Source: Candidatus Dormiibacterota bacterium
GTDB taxonomy: Bacteria; Chloroflexota; Dormibacteria; Aeolococcales; Aeolococcaceae
Direction of reading: 5' to 3'
Length of the DNA: 64,000 nucleotides
Assembly: GCA_003162415.1 (NCBI GenBank)
Contig: PMOL01000011.1
Coordinates: forward strand, 509,535 to 573,534
A model generated the notes under the pieces. That model was not told the DNA's origin. It worked only from the letters and a program-made list of their open reading frames with translations, and did not search any database. The position numbers and the translations under genes are program-made. Below, one piece after another: positions 63,257 to 64,000 of the stretch; the stretch's first letter is position 1; every line of letters begins with the position of its first letter.

Positions 63257-64000
63257 TCAGGCCGTACGCCCCTGCGCCGCCTCCTCGGTCGCCCCGACGC
63301 GACGCTCGGGCTCCTCAGTGAGCAGCAGCGGTTCGACACCTTCGAGAATTGCCTGCTCGGTGATGACGCAGCGCTTGATGTCAGGGCGGCTCGGCACCTC
63401 GAACATGCTGTTGAGCAGCACGTCCTCGATGATCGACTTCAGTCCGCGAGCACCCGTGCCCCGCGCCAGCGCCCGCTCGGCGATTGCGCGCAGCGCACCC
63501 TCGTGGAACACCAGCTCGACATCGTCGAGGGCGAAGAACTTCTGGTACTGCTTGACGAAAGCATTCTTCGGCTCGGTGAGGATGCGAATGATGTCCTCCT
63601 CATCGAGGTAGTCCAGCGCCACCGTGATCGGGAGCCGGCCGACGAACTCGGGGATCAACCCGTACTTCAGCAGATCCTGCGCCTGCAGCTCGCGGAGCAT
63701 CTTGGTGGTCTCCTTGGTCCGGGTCCCGCGAGGCTTGCTGTTGAAGCCGATCACCCGCTTGCCGAGACGGTGCTCGATGATCTTCTCGAGGCCGTCGAAG
63801 GCGCCCCCGCAGATGAACAGGATGTTGGTCGTGTTGATCTGGATGAAATCCTGGTGCGGATGCTTGCGACCGCCCTGCGGTGGCACGTTGGCAACCGTGC
63901 CCTCGAGGATCTTCAGCAGCGCCTGCTGGACACCCTCACCGCTCACGTCGCGCGTGATCGAGGGGTTGTCACTCTTGCGCGCGATCTTGTCGATCTCGTC
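63257..64000 (-). CDS. clpX: ClpX ATPase, C-terminal part (5' end outside the window)
   Basis: 247 residues visible; the frame runs unbroken to the window end, starting [35 protein letters not shown], which is Walker B and following ClpX sequence. Continues with VNVPP-like segment [51 protein letters not shown] (IGF-loop region nearby), and the C-terminal domain [24 protein letters not shown] with the sensor-2 arginine. Unfoldase for ClpP. The N-terminal zinc domain and Walker A are beyond the window. Confidence 0.96.
   Translation of the reverse strand, partial: DEIDKIARKSDNPSITRDVSGEGVQQALLKILEGTVANVPPQGGRKHPHQDFIQINTTNILFICGGAFDGLEKIIEHRLGKRVIGFNSKPRGTRTKETTKMLRELQAQDLLKYGLIPEFVGRLPITVALDYLDEEDIIRILTEPKNAFVKQYQKFFALDDVELVFHEGALRAIAERALARGTGARGLKSIIEDVLLNSMFEVPSRPDIKRCVITEQAILEGVEPLLLTEEPERRVGATEEAAQGRTA

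Overview
The window is gene-dense, high-GC bacterial chromosome and is almost entirely protein coding. I see no rRNA, tRNA, CRISPR array, transposase or phage gene. Gene content (class A PBP, D,D-carboxypeptidase, ECF sigma factors, ClgR-like/ClpP pair, Obg-NadD-RsfS block) suggests a Terrabacteria-type organism, probably Chloroflexota-like, or an actinobacterial relative. This is inference from gene content; no marker phylogeny was run.

1-25480: surface-polysaccharide locus. It holds GT-B/capsule-type transferases, a NeuB-family nonulosonate synthase with a GNAT, three very large membrane proteins that look like GT-C enzymes or their relatives, and three GT2 enzymes. It also has three SAM methyltransferases, three SDR nucleotide-sugar epimerase/dehydratases, a split (two-subunit) transketolase, a UDP-sugar 6-dehydrogenase (WecC/WbpA type) and a WbaP-like initiating phosphoglycosyl transferase. 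Together they could make activated sugars (uronate, nonulosonate, perhaps a branched sugar), load them on undecaprenyl phosphate and extend them. Gene direction alternates often.

25793-31832: D,D-carboxypeptidase, MOSC protein, a ClgR-like regulator coupled to ClpP, a membrane protein, and an ECF sigma factor with a membrane-anchored propeller-like anti-sigma candidate.

31951-43149: a metabolic island. A FadR-type regulator and malonyl-CoA decarboxylase face away from livK-livH-livM-livG-livF, a CaiB-type CoA-transferase and a large FAD/Fe-S dehydrogenase. The divergent promoter region carries TGGA-N3-TCCA operator-like palindromes. I propose a malonate (or related dicarboxylate) uptake, CoA-activation and decarboxylation regulon in which Liv and CaiB replace the classical MatC carrier and MatB synthetase. 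This is the most interesting system candidate here.

43150-50144: OsmC, an AAA+ ATPase, PBP1A, a hypothetical protein and a rhomboid protease with a long soluble N-terminus.

50166-64000: one uninterrupted minus-strand block: clpX (5' end outside the window), a secreted protein, valS, a zinc-ribbon membrane protein, a four-gene degenerate complex-I/antiporter-like membrane module, maf, a DUF11-type lipoprotein, rplU, rpmA, obg, nadD, rsfS. Oddities are L21 with a long Ala/Glu/Lys tail, and rpmA and obg in the same frame separated by one TGA with no canonical start for the conserved Obg N-terminus. Genes are tightly packed, with many ATGA/GTGA overlaps.
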